Positions 1-9,485 of a DNA stretch of 64,000 nt are shown here, piece by piece. Origin of the DNA: JAKVBK01 sp022447275 (GTDB taxonomy: Bacteria; Pseudomonadota; Alphaproteobacteria; Rhodobacterales; Rhodobacteraceae); assembly GCA_047125605.1 (NCBI GenBank), contig CP138932.1:1240001-1304000 (forward strand). The letters are read 5' to 3'. The position numbers were made by a program, and so were the translations under genes. Positions within the stretch are counted from its first letter, which is position 1, and each line of letters begins with the position of its first letter. The notes under the pieces were generated by a model, which saw only the letters and a program-made list of their open reading frames with translations, was not told the origin of the DNA and made no database searches.

Positions 1-122
1 ACCCGCCGCGCAAGCTGGCTCAGCCTTCCCGTCTCTGACAGAAAAACGGTCACCCGCCCGTCGAAATCAGCGATCGAGTCGAGATCGATGGGGGATGCAG
101 TGAACTGGGGAAGCTGAGCCAT
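1..122 (-). CDS. pepA: Leucyl aminopeptidase PepA, N-terminal fragment
   Basis: Only the first 40 codons lie in the window, reading leftward from an ATG at 122 and running off the edge. The peptide starts MAQLPQFTASPIDLDSIADF and continues with a short strand containing GRVTVF. This resembles the N-terminal domain of M17 leucyl aminopeptidases of Rhodobacteraceae, where pepA commonly sits divergent from lptF. A perfect AGGAGG lies 6 bases upstream of the ATG (129-134). The two-metal catalytic domain is outside the window, so the name rests on the N-terminal resemblance and on the neighbour. The 142 bases to lptF form a shared divergent promoter region. Confidence 0.7.
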   Translation of the reverse strand, partial: MAQLPQFTASPIDLDSIADFDGRVTVFLSETGRLSQLARR

Positions 123-264
123 AAAAGACCTCCTGGAATGTCTGTTTCGCCCATAGGTAGCCTGCCAAGTGGGCGCTGAACAGGGCTTGGCGTCAGTTAA
201 CAGTTTTCCCCGGGCGGCGATTGGTCTAATCCCTTGGGTATCGTCTGTGGGGGATGAGTTAAAC

Positions 265-1413
265 GTGCCTAGGCTCGACCGATATGTACTCGCCCAGTGC
301 CTGGTACTGTTCGGATTCTTCGCGCTGGTCTTTGTCTCTGTTTACTGGGTAAACAGGGCAGTCCTCCTGTTTGACAGGCTTATTGGTGATGGCCAATCGG
401 CACTTGTTTTCCTTGAGTTCACGGCTCTCTCCTTGCCAAACGTTATCCGCATTGTGTTGCCGATTGCCGCTTTCGCGGCTGCGGTGGCGCTGACCAATCG
501 TTTGAGCAACGAATCTGAGCTTGTCGTCGCGCAAGCGACGGGGGTGTCGGTCTGGCAATTGGCCCGCCCGTTTGTCTGGTTCGGCCTGGCCGTAAGCTTG
601 ATGATGGCCGCACTTGTGCATGTGCTCGTGCCGCTCGCGCGCAGCGAACTGGCCACACGCGAAGCTGAAGTGGCAGCCGATGTCTCATCGCGCATACTTA
701 CGGAGGGGCGCTTTGTGCACCCCTCGCCCGGGATCACCTTCTACGTGCGAGAGATCACCCCCGAGGGCGAACTGCTCGGCGTTTTCCTCTCAGATGCGCG
801 CTCACCGGATCAGGACGTTACCTATCTGGCCAGCCGCGCGTTTCTTGTCCGTGAGAACGGCACAGCCAAGCTCGTTATGTTTGATGGCACAGCGGAGACG
901 CTCAACCGGGAAACCAACCGCCTGTTTACGACCAGTTTTGACGACTTTGCCTATGACATTGGGGATTTGATTGTCGGCGGGACGCGGGTCGGTCAGGACA
1001 TGCGCGAATTGTCGACAATCCCCCTGCTTGTCGCCAGTGAGACAACGCAGCAACTCACGCGCCGCTCTGCGCAGCAATTGCGCCTCGAAGGCCATGATAG
1101 GATTGCGCAAACCCTGCGCCCGCTCGTGACAGCCCTGATCGGATTCGCCGCCCTCATGGTTGGAGGCTTTTCGCGCTTCGGGATCTGGCGCCAGGTGGTG
1201 TTTGCAATCATCTTGCTGATCTTGGTCCAGATGGTAGAGGGCGCCGCAGCCAGTGCCGCAGCGAAAACTGGTCAGCTTTGGCTGATCTATTCCCCCATCC
1301 TGTTGGGCGTCAGCATTTCGGTTATTTTGTTGTGGGTATCAGAGCGCCCTCAATTGCTGCGCTGGCCCCGACGCAGAGCAGCGGACACACCGAACAGCGG
1401 GGCCGCAACATGA
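265..1413 (+). CDS. lptF: LPS export ABC transporter permease LptF
   Basis: An inner-membrane permease of the LptB2FG transporter, which extracts lipopolysaccharide from the inner membrane and feeds it to the LptC-LptA-LptD bridge. The 382-residue product has the YjgP/YjgQ plan: two N-terminal membrane segments, a periplasmic beta-jellyroll domain (roughly residues 125-270) and a C-terminal membrane cluster. I chose the GTG at 265 because family members begin with a PRxDRYxL stretch directly before the first membrane helix. The frame stays open upstream to a GTG at 169, but those 32 residues look non-conserved. The stop overlaps the lptG start (ATGA), implying translational coupling. It is the first gene of lptF-lptG-lptD-surA-pdxA-rsmA. 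Confidence 0.9.
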   Translation: MPRLDRYVLAQCLVLFGFFALVFVSVYWVNRAVLLFDRLIGDGQSALVFLEFTALSLPNVIRIVLPIAAFAAAVALTNRLSNESELVVAQATGVSVWQLARPFVWFGLAVSLMMAALVHVLVPLARSELATREAEVAADVSSRILTEGRFVHPSPGITFYVREITPEGELLGVFLSDARSPDQDVTYLASRAFLVRENGTAKLVMFDGTAETLNRETNRLFTTSFDDFAYDIGDLIVGGTRVGQDMRELSTIPLLVASETTQQLTRRSAQQLRLEGHDRIAQTLRPLVTALIGFAALMVGGFSRFGIWRQVVFAIILLILVQMVEGAAASAAAKTGQLWLIYSPILLGVSISVILLWVSERPQLLRWPRRRAADTPNSGAAT

Positions 1414-2510
1414 CCCTGCATTTGTACTTTGCCCGCAAGTTTGCGCTCATTTTTCTGGCCATCTTCGCAGTATTTTTTGCTTTGATGGTATTGCTCGATA
1501 TCGTGGACCAACTGCGCAGGTTTCGCGGAGCGGATATCGGCTTTGCAGGTGCCCTTCGGCTGTCGTTGTTGGCAACGCCCCAGATTGTTTACCGGATCAT
1601 GCCATTGCTGATCGTTTTGACCACCGTGGCCTTATTCCTCGGGCTCGCGCGTTCCTCGGAGATGGTGGTAACACGCGCATCAGGCCGATCGGCATTGCGG
1701 GCTTTGATCGCACCTGTGCTGACAGCGATGCTCATCGGCATATTGGGCATAGCCGTTCTCAATCCTATCGTTGCGGCAACTCAAGTGCGCTACGAAGTGC
1801 TCGCGGACAGCTACAGAAGCGGCGGGGATATCAGCAGTGTTTTGTCGGTCTCCGACGAGGGGCTCTGGCTCCGGCAAGGCACTGCAGAGGGACAGTCTGT
1901 GATCCGGGCGGGCCGCGCCAATCTCGACGGCACGGTTTTGTACGACGTCACCTTCCTTGATTTTGACAATGATGGCATGCCAGTGCGCCGGATTGAGGCG
2001 GACAGCGCCTCGCTGGCCCCCGGGGAATGGGTGTTGCAAGGTACCAAGATTTGGCCCCTGAACGAAATCAACCCGGAGGCGGCCTCCTATGAGGAAGCCG
2101 TGCTCCGCATCCCTTCAAATCTGACACGCGATCAGATCCGAGACAGTTTCGGCACTCCTTCGGCCGTTCCAATCTGGGAATTGCCTGGCTTTATCCGCGA
2201 TTTGGATCGCGCGGGCTTCTCCGCACGGCTGCACAGGGTTTGGCTTCAGATGGAGTTGGCGACCCCGTTTTTCCTTGCTGGGATGGTTCTGATCGGAGCG
2301 GGCTTCACGATGCGGCACACTCGCTTTGGCGGCACCGGGCAGATGGCCCTAATCGCAGTGGGCCTTGGCCTTGGCGGCTATTTCATCCGGAACTTTGCGC
2401 AAATCCTTGGTGAGACCGGACAGATCCCCGTGCTGGTGGCGGCCTGGGCACCTCCGCTCGCAGCAATCCTTTTGTCCATTGGGCTCTTGTTGCACTTGGA
2501 GGATGGGTGA
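1410..2510 (+). CDS. lptG: LPS export ABC transporter permease LptG
   Basis: The second permease of LptB2FG, paralogous to LptF. It has 366 residues starting MTLHLYFARKFAL. The N-terminal helices read LIFLAIFAVFFALMVLLDIV and further on PQIVYRIMPLLIV; a periplasmic jellyroll follows in the middle, then three C-terminal helices (near PFFLAGMVLIGAGF, MALIAVGLGLGGYF and PVLVAAWAPPLAAILL). The ATG at 1410 overlaps the lptF TGA by four bases, so I prefer it to the in-frame start at 1278, which would lie deep inside lptF. Its TGA shares one base with the lptD ATG. The ATPase LptB, which should complete the complex, is not in this window. Confidence 0.9.
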   Translation: MTLHLYFARKFALIFLAIFAVFFALMVLLDIVDQLRRFRGADIGFAGALRLSLLATPQIVYRIMPLLIVLTTVALFLGLARSSEMVVTRASGRSALRALIAPVLTAMLIGILGIAVLNPIVAATQVRYEVLADSYRSGGDISSVLSVSDEGLWLRQGTAEGQSVIRAGRANLDGTVLYDVTFLDFDNDGMPVRRIEADSASLAPGEWVLQGTKIWPLNEINPEAASYEEAVLRIPSNLTRDQIRDSFGTPSAVPIWELPGFIRDLDRAGFSARLHRVWLQMELATPFFLAGMVLIGAGFTMRHTRFGGTGQMALIAVGLGLGGYFIRNFAQILGETGQIPVLVAAWAPPLAAILLSIGLLLHLEDG

Positions 2511-4750
2511 TGCGGAGTGTGTGTAACCGCGCAGTGTCATGGGCCAGGATGAGGCGTGCCCTCCTTGTGGCAGGGGGGCTGTTCTTTGCCACGGTGTTGG
2601 GGGCTTTGCCCGGCATGCCCCGCGCTGAAGCCCAGGCACAATCGGCACGGCCCTCCGCGCCAGCTGGCGAGAGCAAAACCATCACGCTGGTGGCCGACAG
2701 GGTGGAAGTGCGGGGCACTGTACTGGAGGCATCCGGAACAGTGGACGTATTCCATGGCCCCGTAAGATTGCGGGCCACGCGCATCGCCTATGACAGCGCC
2801 GCTGGCACGCTTGAGATTGAAGGCCCCCTGACCCTGAGCAACGCCGATGGCACCTCAGTCATCTATGCAGATGCTGCCGCGCTCTCTGAAGATTTGCGCG
2901 CGGGTATCCTTACCTCTGCGCGGGTCGTATTTGAGGACCAACTGCAGATCGCAGCCAGCCAGATAGAACGGGTCGAAGGGCGATATACCCGCCTTGAAGA
3001 CACGGTGGCCTCTGCGTGCAGGGTGTGTGCTGCGCGTCCGGTGCCGCTTTGGCAGATCCGCGCATCACAGGTGGTCCAAGACGAAGTTGCTCAGCAGATC
3101 TATTTCCGCAATGCCCGGCTGGAAGTCGCTGGCCTACCAGTGTTCTGGTTGCCACGTCTGCGCCTACCAGACCCGTCCCTGCAGCGTGCCACCGGCTTTC
3201 TGCCGCCCGAGTTCCGGTCAACCGATGCCTTGGGCTTTGGGATCAAAATCCCCTACTTCATCCGCCTCGGCGATCACGCTGACCTTACAGTAACACCCTA
3301 TTTGTCGACCAGTGAAACCCGCACACTTGAGCTGCGCTACCGGCAAGCGTACCGCACCGGACGGATCGAAGTGAACGGGGCCATCACCTCTGACGACATT
3401 CGCCCGGATAACTTGCGGGGGTATCTGTTTGCCGAAGGGTCCTTTTCGTTGCCGCGCGGCTACAAACTGGCCTTCGACCTCGAAACCGTTTCTGATGATG
3501 GATACCTTCTGGACTACGGCACCTCCGGCAAAGACCGCCTGGACAGCGCCATAGAGATCTCACGCTTCAATCGCGATGGATTCCGCTTTGCCGCCCTGAC
3601 AGCGTACCAATCCCTGCGCGACAGAGAAGTGAACGAAACCCAGCCCGCCATCATCGCCGATGCCGCCATCGCGCGCCGTTTCTCGCCAGCAGGCCTTGGG
3701 GGCATCGCGACGGCGCGCCTGGATTTCCACGGCCACCTGCGCCGATCCCGGCAACCTACAGATGGGCCTGATGCGGATACGATCTCCGATGGTAGGGATA
3801 TCTCCCGCCTGTCCGCGTCTCTGGACTGGCGGCGCGATTGGGTGATTGGACATGGAATGCTGCTCGGCGCCCAAACAGCCATGGCGTGGTCGCACACGGT
3901 GGTTTCGGAGGATGCCGTTTATGCCGATACCACCAGTTATCTCTGGGGCGCCGCTGCGGTGGATTTGCGGTGGCCCCTTATGCGCCCCACGGCAGGGGGC
4001 GGGCGCATGGTCTTGGAGCCGGTCTTTCAGCTGGTATGGTCAGATGACAGAACTTCCGGACTGCCAAGAGACGAAAGCAGGTTGTTGGAGTTCGATCCCG
4101 GCAATGTGCTGTCCTTGAACCGATTTCCCGCCGGTGATGCTTTCGAGGCCGGTCAACGCGCAAATATTGGCGTGAAGCTTGCCTATCGCGACGGAGCGGA
4201 CTGGGGCTGGGACATGTCGCTTGCTCGGATTTGGCGCAGTGAGAATTTGCAACAGTTTTCTGGATCCCCCGCCTTGGACACCAGCCGTTCGAACTGGCTT
4301 GCAGATGCGCGTGTGACGCTCCCCTACAGGCTCGAGATATCAAACCGGGCCCTGTTCGACGATGATCTGCGCTTTAATCAGAACGAAGTGCGTTTCGCTT
4401 GGCAGTCCACAGACATCGCACTGTCGGGGACGTATCTTTGGCTGAAGGCAAACCCCGAGGAAAGCCGACTGGCCGACGTGTCCGAGCTGTCACTGGATGC
4501 GGAATATCAAATCAACGCGCAATGGGCCGCGTCGCTGGATTATCGCTTTGATTTCGAAGCCGATCGGGCTGCCTCCGCACGATTGGGGCTGGGCTACAAA
4601 AACGAGTGCCTTGAGGTGGATGTTTCCCTCTCGCGCCGCTTCACAAGCTCGACTAGTGTGCAACCAACAACCGATTTTGGCCTCGAGCTCAGGCTGACTG
4701 GCTTTGGTGGCACCAGATCGAATTCGGGGCTTGGGGCCTGCAATGGTTGA
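2510..4750 (+). CDS. lptD: LPS-assembly outer membrane protein LptD
   Basis: The outer-membrane beta-barrel that inserts lipopolysaccharide into the outer leaflet. The 746-residue product has a signal sequence (hydrophobic core near residues 17-35, likely cut after AEA), an OstA/LptA-like beta-jellyroll at about 55-165, and then a long barrel rich in alternating aromatic strands. Cysteines occur as CRVC (about 170-173) and again near the C-terminus (NEC and GACNG). This fits the known need of LptD for disulfides linking the plug domain to the barrel. GGAGGA six bases upstream supports the ATG at 2510; the adjacent in-frame GTG at 2507 is an alternative. The partner lipoprotein LptE is not evident here. 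Confidence 0.92.
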   Translation: MRSVCNRAVSWARMRRALLVAGGLFFATVLGALPGMPRAEAQAQSARPSAPAGESKTITLVADRVEVRGTVLEASGTVDVFHGPVRLRATRIAYDSAAGTLEIEGPLTLSNADGTSVIYADAAALSEDLRAGILTSARVVFEDQLQIAASQIERVEGRYTRLEDTVASACRVCAARPVPLWQIRASQVVQDEVAQQIYFRNARLEVAGLPVFWLPRLRLPDPSLQRATGFLPPEFRSTDALGFGIKIPYFIRLGDHADLTVTPYLSTSETRTLELRYRQAYRTGRIEVNGAITSDDIRPDNLRGYLFAEGSFSLPRGYKLAFDLETVSDDGYLLDYGTSGKDRLDSAIEISRFNRDGFRFAALTAYQSLRDREVNETQPAIIADAAIARRFSPAGLGGIATARLDFHGHLRRSRQPTDGPDADTISDGRDISRLSASLDWRRDWVIGHGMLLGAQTAMAWSHTVVSEDAVYADTTSYLWGAAAVDLRWPLMRPTAGGGRMVLEPVFQLVWSDDRTSGLPRDESRLLEFDPGNVLSLNRFPAGDAFEAGQRANIGVKLAYRDGADWGWDMSLARIWRSENLQQFSGSPALDTSRSNWLADARVTLPYRLEISNRALFDDDLRFNQNEVRFAWQSTDIALSGTYLWLKANPEESRLADVSELSLDAEYQINAQWAASLDYRFDFEADRAASARLGLGYKNECLEVDVSLSRRFTSSTSVQPTTDFGLELRLTGFGGTRSNSGLGACNG

Positions 4751-4821
4751 ACCAAGCGGCAATCGGACAGTAGATAGAGACAGGCATGACCTGCCAAACA
4801 GAAAAAATTGGGGTTAAGAGC

Positions 4822-5724
4822 ATGAGCCTGCGCATCGCATGTCAATCCGTTGGAGCCTTTCTGGGGCTTGCACTGCTGGCCCTTGCTGGCACCGTCCCCG
4901 GAGCAGAGGCTCAATCCAGCTTCTCGCCTGTGCTCTACGTGAATGACCGCGTCATCACCCAGTTCGAGGTGGATCAGCGCCGGCGCCTGCTCATCCTGTT
5001 TCGTACGCAGGGCGATGTCGCCCAGCAGGCGGTAGACCAGCTGATTGATGACCGGTTGCGCCTCTTTGCTGCGGATCAAGCTGGGATCGAGGTGACCGAC
5101 GAACAGATGGTTGAGGGCATGGCAGAATTTGCCGGCCGCGCCAACCTGAGCACCGAGCAATTCCTCACGCTTGTGGGCCAACAGGGCGTTCAGCCGGAAA
5201 CCTTCCAGGATTTCATCCGCGCGGGCCTTGCTTGGCGCGGCGTTGTGCGGGGCCGTTTTGGCCCCAGCGCGCAGGTGACGGATGCCGAAGTGGATCGGGC
5301 GATTTCCAACGCAGCCGGTGGCGCCACCGGCACCCTGGCCATTGAATACGCAGAATATCTGGTGAACGAGACCGACACAGGCCGGCTGGCCAAGACGCTG
5401 TCCCGGCTCGACACCTGCGATGATCTTTACGGCGTGGCCAAGGGCGAGCCAGAAGAGACCCTGCAATTCTACACCCTGCCCCCGGCTGAGATCCCGGCAG
5501 CGGTAAAAGCCGAACTGGACCAGCTTGACGATGGTGAAATCTCCACCCGCCTGACCCGCGGCCCAGCATTGGTCATTTTAATGATGTGCGGCCGCACCGC
5601 CAACTTTGCCGAAGGTGTTGACCGGGACACAGTGCGCTCGGCGCTCGTGAACCAGCGCATTGGCACCTACGCAAACGGTCTGCTCGCAGAGCTGAAAGCG
5701 GATGCCATCATCCGCGAGCCCTGA
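4822..5724 (+). CDS. surA: Periplasmic SurA-type peptidyl-prolyl isomerase/chaperone
   Basis: A predicted periplasmic chaperone for outer-membrane proteins, placed directly after lptD as is usual. From the ATG at 4822 the 300-residue protein has a clear signal peptide ending AEA-QSS, then a SurA N-terminal region (VNDRVITQFEVDQRRRLLIL, helical to about residue 150). A weak parvulin-like region follows (about 170-270) containing AKGEPEETLQFYTLPPAEIP and DDGEISTRLTRGPALVILMM. It is shorter than the two-parvulin E. coli SurA (about 430 residues) and has only one degenerate isomerase domain, so chaperone activity may dominate. An in-frame ATG at 4786 would add 12 polar residues and spoil the signal peptide. 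Confidence 0.82.
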   Translation: MSLRIACQSVGAFLGLALLALAGTVPGAEAQSSFSPVLYVNDRVITQFEVDQRRRLLILFRTQGDVAQQAVDQLIDDRLRLFAADQAGIEVTDEQMVEGMAEFAGRANLSTEQFLTLVGQQGVQPETFQDFIRAGLAWRGVVRGRFGPSAQVTDAEVDRAISNAAGGATGTLAIEYAEYLVNETDTGRLAKTLSRLDTCDDLYGVAKGEPEETLQFYTLPPAEIPAAVKAELDQLDDGEISTRLTRGPALVILMMCGRTANFAEGVDRDTVRSALVNQRIGTYANGLLAELKADAIIREP

Positions 5725-5737
5725 TCGGAGCACCGGC

Positions 5738-6745
5738 GTGCCCTCACCTTCCCAGCAGCCCGCCGCCCTTGCCCTGACATGTGGCGAGCCCGCCGGTGTT
5801 GGCCCCGAGATCGCGGCCAAGGCCTGGGATCAGCTGCGCGACAAAGCTCCGTTTGCCTATATCGGCGATGCCCGCCATTTGCCTGAGGGCACCCCATGGC
5901 AGCATGTGGACACGCCACAGGCAGCCGTCTCCATATGTCGCGAGGCGCTGCCCGTCCTGCACCATAGGTTTCCCGGCGCAACGCGCCCCGGAGCGCCGGA
6001 TCCGGCCGATGCTGGCAGCGTTGTCTCCGCGATTGCGCGCGCAGTGCAACTGGTGCAAGACGGCGCTGCATCGGGTCTGGTGACCTGCCCCATTCACAAA
6101 AAGGCCCTCAAAGACAGGGCGGATTTCGCCTATCCCGGGCACACGGAATACCTCGCAGCCCTTGGCGGGGTCAAGCGGGTGGTGATGATGCTGGCCAGCC
6201 CAGAATTGCGCGTGGTGCCCGCAACGATCCACATCGCCCTCGCCGATGTCCCTGCCCATCTGACGCGGGCGCTGCTGCAAGAGACACTGCGCATCACCCA
6301 CGATGCACTTCAACGGGATTTCGCAACGCCCCAGCCCCGGCTGGCCGTGGCGGGCCTCAATCCGCATGCGGGCGAAGGCGGCGCCATGGGACAAGAAGAA
6401 ATCGCGCTGATCGCCCCGGCCCTCGATGAGATGCGCGCACAGGGCTTTGATATCATGGGCCCCCTGTCGGCAGACACGATGTTTCATGCCGCCGCCCGCG
6501 CCAACTATGACGCCGCGATCTGCATGTATCACGATCAGGCACTGATCCCGATCAAGACGCTCGATTTCGACAGGGGCGTCAATGTCACCCTCGGCCTGCC
6601 CTTCGTGCGCACCTCGCCCGACCACGGCACCGCCTTCGACATCGCAGGCCAGGGCAGCGCCAACCCTCAAAGCCTTATCGAAGCACTGCTTTTGGCCCAG
6701 GACATGGCCGCAAATCGCGCAAAGGAGATTCAGGATGGCGATTGA
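5738..6745 (+). CDS. pdxA: 4-hydroxythreonine-4-phosphate dehydrogenase PdxA
   Basis: Oxidises 4-phosphohydroxy-L-threonine in the DXP-dependent pyridoxal-phosphate pathway. The 335-residue product shows the family signatures LTCGEPAGVGPEIAAKA near the N-terminus, VTCPIHKKAL, YPGHTEYLA, GLNPHAGEGG, MYHDQALIPIK (metal-ligand histidine region) and VRTSPDHGTAFDIAG near the end. The start is inferred as GTG at 5738 because GGAG lies 7 bases upstream. The ATG at 5702 would begin inside surA. The end overlaps the rsmA start by 11 bases. Co-occurrence with surA and rsmA is an old and widespread gene order (surA-pdxA-ksgA in E. coli). Confidence 0.93.
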   Translation: MPSPSQQPAALALTCGEPAGVGPEIAAKAWDQLRDKAPFAYIGDARHLPEGTPWQHVDTPQAAVSICREALPVLHHRFPGATRPGAPDPADAGSVVSAIARAVQLVQDGAASGLVTCPIHKKALKDRADFAYPGHTEYLAALGGVKRVVMMLASPELRVVPATIHIALADVPAHLTRALLQETLRITHDALQRDFATPQPRLAVAGLNPHAGEGGAMGQEEIALIAPALDEMRAQGFDIMGPLSADTMFHAAARANYDAAICMYHDQALIPIKTLDFDRGVNVTLGLPFVRTSPDHGTAFDIAGQGSANPQSLIEALLLAQDMAANRAKEIQDGD

Positions 6746-7583
6746 TGGCCTGCCCCCCCTGCGTGAAGTCATCGCGACCCACGGCCTGTCCGCCAGAAAG
6801 GCGCTTGGCCAGAATTTTTTACTGGATCTGAACCTGACCGCCAAGATAGCCCGGGTGCCCGGTGATTTGTCTGGGGCGGACGTTCTGGAAGTGGGCCCGG
6901 GCCCGGGCGGTCTGACACGGGGCCTTCTGGCCGAAGGCGCGCGCAAGGTTTTGGCCATTGAAAAAGACGCCAGATGCCTGCCCGCCCTGCAAGAGATCCA
7001 GCAAGCCTATCCCGGCCGCCTCGAGGTGATTAGTGGCGACGCGTTGGAGGTGGATCCGCTGGGCCATCTGCAGGGCACCATCCATGTGGCCGCAAACCTG
7101 CCCTATAATGTGGGCACCGAACTTCTGATACGGTGGCTGACACCCGCCCAATGGCCTCCGTTTTGGGCTGGTTTGACGCTGATGTTCCAACGCGAAGTGG
7201 CCGAACGGATCGTGGCCGGACCGGGCGACAAGGCCTATGGCAGACTGGCGATCCTTGCCGGGTGGAAAACCAAGGCCAGGATCGCCATGACATTGGCCCC
7301 GGAGGCCTTTACCCCGCCACCCAAGGTCCACTCGGCCGTTGTCCACTTGATCCCAAGGCCAGAGCCCCTGTTCCCGGCCAATCCGGATATCCTCGAACAG
7401 GTGGTCGCCAAGGCGTTCAATCAACGCCGAAAAATGCTGCGCGCCAGCCTCAAAGGGCTGGTTCCAGATGTCGAGGATGCTCTGCGCGAGGCGGGGCTTG
7501 CCCCAACAGAGCGCGCCGAACGCGTTGAGATCGAAGGCTTTGCAGCCCTCGCGCGGGCCGTGGAAGCCCGCCGCAAAGCCTGA
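6735..7583 (+). CDS. rsmA: 16S rRNA (adenine1518-N6/adenine1519-N6)-dimethyltransferase RsmA (KsgA)
   Basis: Dimethylates two adjacent adenines in the 3' terminal helix of 16S rRNA during late 30S assembly. The 282-residue protein carries KALGQNFLLD at the N-terminus, the SAM-binding loop LEVGPGPGGLTRGLL, and the catalytic N-L-P-Y motif in AANLPYNVGTELL. The C-terminal helical domain contains FNQRRKMLRASLKGL. The ATG at 6735 lies 8 bases after AAGGAG and overlaps the pdxA end. The longer frame back to 6582 lies wholly inside pdxA and is ignored. It is the last gene of the operon and is followed by a hairpin at 7612-7638. Confidence 0.95.
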   Translation: MAIDGLPPLREVIATHGLSARKALGQNFLLDLNLTAKIARVPGDLSGADVLEVGPGPGGLTRGLLAEGARKVLAIEKDARCLPALQEIQQAYPGRLEVISGDALEVDPLGHLQGTIHVAANLPYNVGTELLIRWLTPAQWPPFWAGLTLMFQREVAERIVAGPGDKAYGRLAILAGWKTKARIAMTLAPEAFTPPPKVHSAVVHLIPRPEPLFPANPDILEQVVAKAFNQRRKMLRASLKGLVPDVEDALREAGLAPTERAERVEIEGFAALARAVEARRKA

Positions 7584-7611
7584 AAGCCCTCTTACATTTC
7601 GCACAAAGCGA

Positions 7612-7638
7612 AAGCGCCGGAAGGTACCCCCGGCGCTT
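7612..7638. terminator. Hairpin between convergent rsmA and DUF4167 gene
   Basis: AAGCGCCGG and CCGGCGCTT form a perfect 9-bp stem with a 9-base loop, placed between two convergent genes. Read on the minus strand it is followed by a T-rich stretch (TTCGCTTT), so it may serve mainly the leftward gene and could work in both directions. Confidence 0.65.
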
Positions 7639-7680
7639 GCGTAGAACTGGTTGTGGAGGCCCCCTGCGGCAGCCCGCAGT

Positions 7681-8295
7681 TTATTCGGCTGCTGTCGAGG
7701 TGTCGCCGCTGTCCTGCGCCGGGCTGGCTGGTTCGGCCGCGGGCGCTGCCTCCGCAGGGGCTTCGCTGACGCCCTCTGTGACGGCTTCGGGCGCGCGTGG
7801 TTTCCGGCTGCGCGGTCTGCGCTGCTTGGGGGCCGGTTTGTTTTCCGGCGTCTCGACCAGGCCGGTTTCGGCGCTCGGTGTCGATTCGACAACGGGGCCC
7901 ACATCGGGCTGCTCTTCGAGGCCGGGCATCGGCACGTCGGGCTGCGCAGGGGCATCCGCAGACGCCGCCTGACGTTCGCGGTGCTGCGCCTGCTGGCGCT
8001 CACGCTGGGCCTGTTGCTGAGCTTCTTGTTGCTCGCGCTTTGCTTCCATCTCGCGTTGCGCCTCACCCAGCATCCGGGTGTAGTGCTCGGCATGTTGCTG
8101 GAAGTTTTCCGCGGCAACACGGTCATTTGCCAGCGAGGCGTCACGCGCCAGCTGGGAATACTTGTCGATGATCTGTTGCGGCGTACCGCGCACCTTGCCT
8201 TCGGGGCCGGAGCTGTCGAAAACACGATTGACGATATTTCCCATCGACCGGGAGCGGTTCGATTTCGACCGCGAACGTGACTTGCTGGATCTCAT
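7681..8295 (-). CDS. DUF4167 domain-containing protein
   Basis: A conserved alphaproteobacterial protein of unknown function. The N-terminus is very basic (MRSSKSRSRSKSNRSRSMGN). The DUF4167 core follows (NIVNRVFDSSGPEGKVRGT, then QQIIDKYSQLARDA and NFQQHAEHYTRMLGEA, residues about 18-80). A Gln/Arg-rich predicted coiled coil comes next (about 80-115), and then a long Pro/Ala/Glu tail that is probably disordered. The start at 8295 is chosen because the family begins with this Arg/Ser run; a GTG at 8355 would add 20 residues. The basic N-terminus suggests nucleic-acid binding, but that is inference. It is transcribed alone, upstream of no obvious partner. Confidence 0.8.
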   Translation of the reverse strand: MRSSKSRSRSKSNRSRSMGNIVNRVFDSSGPEGKVRGTPQQIIDKYSQLARDASLANDRVAAENFQQHAEHYTRMLGEAQREMEAKREQQEAQQQAQRERQQAQHRERQAASADAPAQPDVPMPGLEEQPDVGPVVESTPSAETGLVETPENKPAPKQRRPRSRKPRAPEAVTEGVSEAPAEAAPAAEPASPAQDSGDTSTAAE

Positions 8296-8519
8296 TGGTA
8301 TGTAGGTCCCGCCTTGTTGCGGATACTGGGTGCTTATCTTTTCCCTCAATTCCACCCTTCATGGGCGGCGTAAGACATCCAGTGCTAAGTGTGCGAAATA
8401 ACGAGGCGGATATTTCCGTCGTCCCGTGTATTAGCAATAAACACGGATCGGCCGAACTGACAAGCCGTAAACGCGCTATTTCCTGCATAACCATCTATGA
8501 ACGGGACATATCTGCCCTT

Positions 8520-9485
8520 TCAGGCGGGCATGCGCGCTAAAACTACGCGATCTCGACCGTCGAGATCGGCATGGACTTCGAGCCCACTTAACCCCGCCCC
8601 TTCCAGGATCCCGCAAACGGCATCTGCCTGGGTCGGTCCAATCTCACAAAGGAACCGGCCAGCCGGTTCCAGATATGTGGCAAGGTCCCGGGCAATGGCG
8701 CGGTAGGCCCCCAGCCCGTCACCCTCGTCGGTCAACGCGCCGCGCGGCTCCCAATCGCGCACCTCCGGTGCAAGCTCCGGCATTTCTGCAGCCGCAATGT
8801 AGGGCGGATTGCTCACGATGAGATCAAACCGGCCTTCAACCCATTCGAACCAATTCGAAATGAAGATATCGACCGCCTCCAGCACACCGCAGCTCTGCGC
8901 GTTATAGTGGGCCACTTCACAAACCGCCTCGCTGGTATCGACACCCACACCTGTCGCCACGCCACGGGCATCAGCCAGCAAGGTTAGCAGGATCGCCCCG
9001 GACCCAAGGCCCAGATCAAGCACCCTGCGATAGGGCTCGGCCTTGGCCAGCCGGACCAGCACCTCGGTTTCCGGGCGCGGATCCAGCACCGCTGAAGACA
9101 CGCGAAACGTGCGGTTCATAAAATGGCGCTGGCCGAGGATATGCGAGACGGGTTCGCGCTGCATGCGGCGCTTGATCAGCCCGTCATAGGTGCGGGCCGC
9201 GTCCGCATTGAGCGGATCGAGGATATAGGCCGCCAGTTGCCCGCTGGAGATGCCCAAGGCCTGTGCCAAAAGCACCCGCGCATCCCGTGCGGGCGCCGGA
9301 ACATGTGCCCCCGCCAACCAGGACACAGCCACAGAGACCGCCGCATTGCCGGTCAGGCCGGGCTTAATGATGGGTTGCATGGGAATGTCGCGCAGGGGCG
9401 GCACGGCGTCTGCCTTTGCCTCGGGCCGGGGATCGCGCCCAAATGCGCCCCCTTGCGAAGGACCGCCCTCGGGCGTGCCACTCAT
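8520..9485 (-). CDS. prmC: Peptide chain release factor N5-glutamine methyltransferase PrmC
   Basis: Methylates the glutamine of the GGQ motif in release factors, here presumably the product of the adjacent prfA. The SAM-binding motif VLDLGLGSGAILLTLL and the catalytic N-P-P-Y motif in LIVSNPPYIAA are present. The N-terminal helical domain for release-factor recognition spans about residues 40-110. The ATG at 9485 overlaps the prfA stop (ATGA), which favours this start, but it gives a 35-residue low-complexity N-terminal extension. An internal Met (MQPIIKPG, about position 9380) is the alternative. Order on the minus strand: DUF1499 gene, prfA, prmC, all overlapping. Confidence 0.92.
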   Translation of the reverse strand: MSGTPEGGPSQGGAFGRDPRPEAKADAVPPLRDIPMQPIIKPGLTGNAAVSVAVSWLAGAHVPAPARDARVLLAQALGISSGQLAAYILDPLNADAARTYDGLIKRRMQREPVSHILGQRHFMNRTFRVSSAVLDPRPETEVLVRLAKAEPYRRVLDLGLGSGAILLTLLADARGVATGVGVDTSEAVCEVAHYNAQSCGVLEAVDIFISNWFEWVEGRFDLIVSNPPYIAAAEMPELAPEVRDWEPRGALTDEGDGLGAYRAIARDLATYLEPAGRFLCEIGPTQADAVCGILEGAGLSGLEVHADLDGRDRVVLARMPA